In this document: positions 4,696-7,102 of the stretch, piece after piece
How positions within the stretch are numbered: the stretch's first letter is position 1
How the letters are laid out: every line of letters begins with the position of its first letter
Assembly: GCA_022759285.1 (NCBI GenBank)
Contig: JAEMPM010000104.1
Coordinates: 1 to 7,102, forward strand
DNA length: 7,102 bases
From: Thermocrinis sp.
Lineage (GTDB): Bacteria; Aquificota; Aquificia; Aquificales; Aquificaceae
Direction: 5' to 3'
The notes under the pieces: model-generated
Told to the model about the DNA's origin: nothing
Seen by the model: only the letters and a program-made list of their open reading frames with translations
The model's database searches: none
Made by a program: the position numbers and the translations under genes

Positions 4696-7102
4696 AGGTT
4701 TCATCCATCAGTCTTAGTTTCTCGTTCTCTATTGCCCTTCCGAGCTCTTTTCCTTTCAAACCTGAAAATTTGGAGACATCCACCTTCAGCTTGCTGAGCT
4801 TTTCCATGTGAAGGACGATCTTTGGTCTTAGGCTTTCCTCTATCGCCAAAAGCAAATAAAAGGGTTCGTTGAACTCTTTCAGGGTCAAGTAAACCTCCGA
4901 GGGCTTTTTAGCTTGGTGGAGTTTTCTTATCACCTCTTTAGCCCGCTCTTTGTAGGTGTGGTATAGCTCTCTAACCCACGCGGGTGCGCTCATGTCTCTT
5001 AAAAACTCCTCTCCCTTTACCCTCTCCAAGAGAATCACCAGATAAAACCAGCCGTATTCAAGTTTTTTATCCGAAAACTCGATTTTGTGCCAAGAGACAA
5101 CCTCCTTTAACTTTTCCAGCTTTAGTTCTAAATCTTGGCTCCACTGAAAGCCATCTATTAGCTCCTCCAAAACTTTGTACTGTCTGTAAAGCTTTAGTAT
5201 GTCAAGGATTCTTTCCTCCCGGAAGGCTAAGGTTAGCTCCTTTAGAAGTCTGCCTTTTGATGCGTGCTTTAAGAGATGCATAGAAAGAGCGCCTAGCATT
5301 GCCTTTTCTGTGCTTTTGGAAAGCTTAAAGTCAAACCTACCTGCAAAGCGTAGGGCTCTGAGGATTCTGACGGGGTCCTCAACAAAGCTGAGGGGATGGA
5401 GTATTCTTATAAGCTTGTCCTTTAGGTCTTTGAGCCCTCCAAAGTAGTCTATGAGGGTTCCAAAGTCCTCCTCCATTACCGATATTGCCATGGCGTTGAT
5501 AGTAAAGTCCCTTCTGAAGAGGTCCTCCTTTAAAGAGGCGGGCTCTACCACTGGGTAAGCACCGGGATGAGGGTAGGTTTCCCTACGGGTGGTGGCAAAC
5601 TCAATCTTAAAGTCTCCCACCTTTAAATGTGCGGTGCCAAACTCTGGAAAGGGATGGATATTCACACCGTAAAATTGGGCAAACCTTTCTGCAACTTTTA
5701 TTCCGTCACCTTCCACCACAAAGTCCAAATCCCAAATTCGCTTTCCCATAAGCATGTCTCTTACTACACCACCCACCAAGTAACCCTTAAAACCAAGCTC
5801 CTGACAGATTCTTCCCACAACCCTTGCCAACTCCTCCACTTCCTTGGGAAGATGGACCTTACGGTGGGAGGGCTTTAAGGGCTCCGTCTGCTTTATTAGG
5901 GTTTGCATTAAGTCCAAGCGTGTAACCACACCCACAAGCTTTTGATTTTCCACCACAGGTATTAGCTTTTCCCCGTAGGTGGATAAAATAGCCTCCGCAT
6001 CCCAAACAAAATCCTCTGGGCTTAGGGTATGAAACTGCGTCTGCATAAAGTCCTTCACCTGCTTTGAAGGAAAAAGCTTAGCAACCTTTAGAAGGACTTT
6101 TTTATAAACTACACCTACAAGCCTTCCCTCTTGGTTCAAAACGGGCGCACCAGCAAAGTTTCTCTCCGCAAGAGAAATCAAAGCTTCCTCCACCGTCATA
6201 TCTTCCCTTAGGGCAAAGGGTGGATAGTTCATCACATCCTTAACCCTTATGGCTGGATTTTCTCCCTTAAGGAGTTGCACCAATAGGGTTTTGAGCCTCT
6301 CTGCAGACACATTTTCCAACTTCACCGCGCTGGCAAAGCTGTGTCCCCCACCACCAAAGGCTTCCAAAATTTTTGAGGTGTCAAAGCGACCCTTTAGTCC
6401 TCTGCCAAAGAGGTAGGTTTTACTGCCAACGGAAACGATCACAAAAAAGGCGTCCGCATCTTTAACATCTTCCAGGCGATACACCACTTGCAAAAAGTCC
6501 GGGTTGTATTCCTCCGACCTTAACACAAATACCACCACCTTTGAGCCATCAATAAACAGCTTTTCAAGGGCAACCAAACTTTTAGACAAAAAGTCTATCT
6601 CCTCCTTGCTTAAGCTCTCCCTGAGGAATTCTCTTATAGTTCTTAGATTTGCACCCTTTTTTAAAAGCCAGGCTAATGCAAGAGCGTCCCGTTCAGTGGT
6701 TCCTTCGTAAGTTAAACTCCCAGTGTCTTCGTAGATACCCAAAGCCAAAAGGGTTGCATCCTCCGGAGTTATATCTACGTTTGACCTTTGGAGTTCCTCC
6801 ACCACCAAGGTGGTTGCACTACCCACCTCATCCACCTTCCCCTTGAACCCTCTGGGTGCCTTTGGATGATGGTCAAATATGTAAATTTCCTTCACTCCCT
6901 CAAACTTGCAATCTTCCACATGGTGGGCATCCACCAAAACCAGGTCAAACTCCTGCGGAAGTTCTTCTAAAATTCTGAATCTTTCTTTGAACCTTTTAAA
7001 AACCTCACCCGCCTTTTTGGAAAGCAAAGAGGGCTTTAGAAGGTATGCATCTTGATAAAGAAGGAGTACGCCGTAGGCACAGGATAGGGCGTCCAAGTCC
7101 GC
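4682..7102 (-). CDS. DHH phosphoesterase-CBS-tRNA nucleotidyltransferase fusion (5' end outside window)
   Basis: At least 806 codons are visible. Numbering from the codon at 7096, the order is: DHH domain with Asp56, FDHHP (74-78) and DTGS (124-127); DHHA1 with FGGGGH (247-252); two CBS domains (285-338 and 347-400); a class II nucleotidyltransferase head with GYLVGGVVRD (438-447), metal ligands in DLD (456-458), RRDFTINAM (528-536) and the nucleotide-selecting EDPVR (573-577); then a helical tRNA-binding tail. The DHH part should act as a nano-RNase/phosphoesterase, the CBS pair may sense adenine nucleotides, and the head adds C or CCA to tRNA 3' ends. Aquifex aeolicus is known to split CC and A addition between a long and a short enzyme; this resembles the long one, and CC-adding activity is inference. 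The frame stays open to the right edge, reading ADLDALS, the first DHH motif, so TTG at 7096 is not the start; roughly 10-20 residues are missing. It overlaps rph by 14 nt, tail to tail. Confidence 0.93.
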   Translation of the reverse strand, partial: ADLDALSCAYGVLLLYQDAYLLKPSLLSKKAGEVFKRFKERFRILEELPQEFDLVLVDAHHVEDCKFEGVKEIYIFDHHPKAPRGFKGKVDEVGSATTLVVEELQRSNVDITPEDATLLALGIYEDTGSLTYEGTTERDALALAWLLKKGANLRTIREFLRESLSKEEIDFLSKSLVALEKLFIDGSKVVVFVLRSEEYNPDFLQVVYRLEDVKDADAFFVIVSVGSKTYLFGRGLKGRFDTSKILEAFGGGGHSFASAVKLENVSAERLKTLLVQLLKGENPAIRVKDVMNYPPFALREDMTVEEALISLAERNFAGAPVLNQEGRLVGVVYKKVLLKVAKLFPSKQVKDFMQTQFHTLSPEDFVWDAEAILSTYGEKLIPVVENQKLVGVVTRLDLMQTLIKQTEPLKPSHRKVHLPKEVEELARVVGRICQELGFKGYLVGGVVRDMLMGKRIWDLDFVVEGDGIKVAERFAQFYGVNIHPFPEFGTAHLKVGDFKIEFATTRRETYPHPGAYPVVEPASLKEDLFRRDFTINAMAISVMEEDFGTLIDYFGGLKDLKDKLIRILHPLSFVEDPVRILRALRFAGRFDFKLSKSTEKAMLGALSMHLLKHASKGRLLKELTLAFREERILDILKLYRQYKVLEELIDGFQWSQDLELKLEKLKEVVSWHKIEFSDKKLEYGWFYLVILLERVKGEEFLRDMSAPAWVRELYHTYKERAKEVIRKLHQAKKPSEVYLTLKEFNEPFYLLLAIEESLRPKIVLHMEKLSKLKVDVSKFSGLKGKELGRAIENEKLRLMDETFTLT

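Noticed and set aside
4640..4720. Possible terminator at the rph/nucleotidyltransferase convergence.
   Set aside because: No stem-loop with a U-tract can be made out on either strand; the region is coding on both sides.
5627..5878. 83-aa plus-strand open frame, and others at 4984-5447 and 6504-6970, opposite the fusion gene.
   Set aside because: They are antisense to conserved DHH, CBS and nucleotidyltransferase motifs and have no support of their own.

Overview
The window suggests a thermophilic, chemolithotrophic bacterium of the Aquificales (Aquificaceae; a Hydrogenobacter, Thermocrinis or Aquifex relative). This is inferred from protein character: an F1 beta subunit away from the other ATP synthase genes, a DHH-CBS-nucleotidyltransferase fusion like the long Aquifex tRNA nucleotidyltransferase, Lys/Glu-rich proteins, very tight gene packing, and a CRISPR repeat ending in GTTGAAAG. 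No database search was possible, so the lineage is a well-motivated guess.

Layout. Positions 1-165 are the leader-distal end of a CRISPR array read left to right: three repeats of 29 nt, two spacers of 36 nt, and a degenerate last repeat. It is followed by an unrecognised, very basic 111-aa protein (208-543, +). Convergent to that, and only 2 nt away, is a minus-strand gene cluster read from 2480 down to 546. In order it holds a degenerate, shortened PIN-like protein, trpF (phosphoribosylanthranilate isomerase), a hotdog thioesterase, a tiny 24-codon gene with a signal peptide and His-rich tail, and a DUF2227 metal-binding-type membrane protein. Neighbours overlap by 23 and 29 nt or are separated by 46 and 3 nt, so the cluster is probably co-transcribed.

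A 23-bp AT-rich divergent promoter region (2481-2503) separates this cluster from a plus-strand pair. The pair is atpD (F1 ATP synthase beta) and rph (RNase PH), joined by a TTGA stop/start overlap. rph overlaps tail-to-tail by 14 nt with a large minus-strand gene (4682 to beyond 7102). That gene encodes DHH/DHHA1 phosphoesterase, two CBS domains and a class II tRNA nucleotidyltransferase. Its 5' end lies outside the window; the in-frame TTG at 7096 lies inside the conserved first DHH motif and is not the start.

How the genes relate. RNase PH and the CCA/CC-adding-type enzyme act on the same substrate, the tRNA 3' end, so the right half is partly a tRNA 3'-end maturation locus next to an energy gene. 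The left half mixes tryptophan biosynthesis with poorly characterised proteins. The items most worth following up are the uncatalogued secreted His-tail micropeptide, the inactivated PIN protein, and a CRISPR spacer carrying a hairpin whose arm matches the repeat core. No long stretch lacks a gene: the largest non-coding parts are the CRISPR end with its trailer (1-207) and the gap at 1119-1164.
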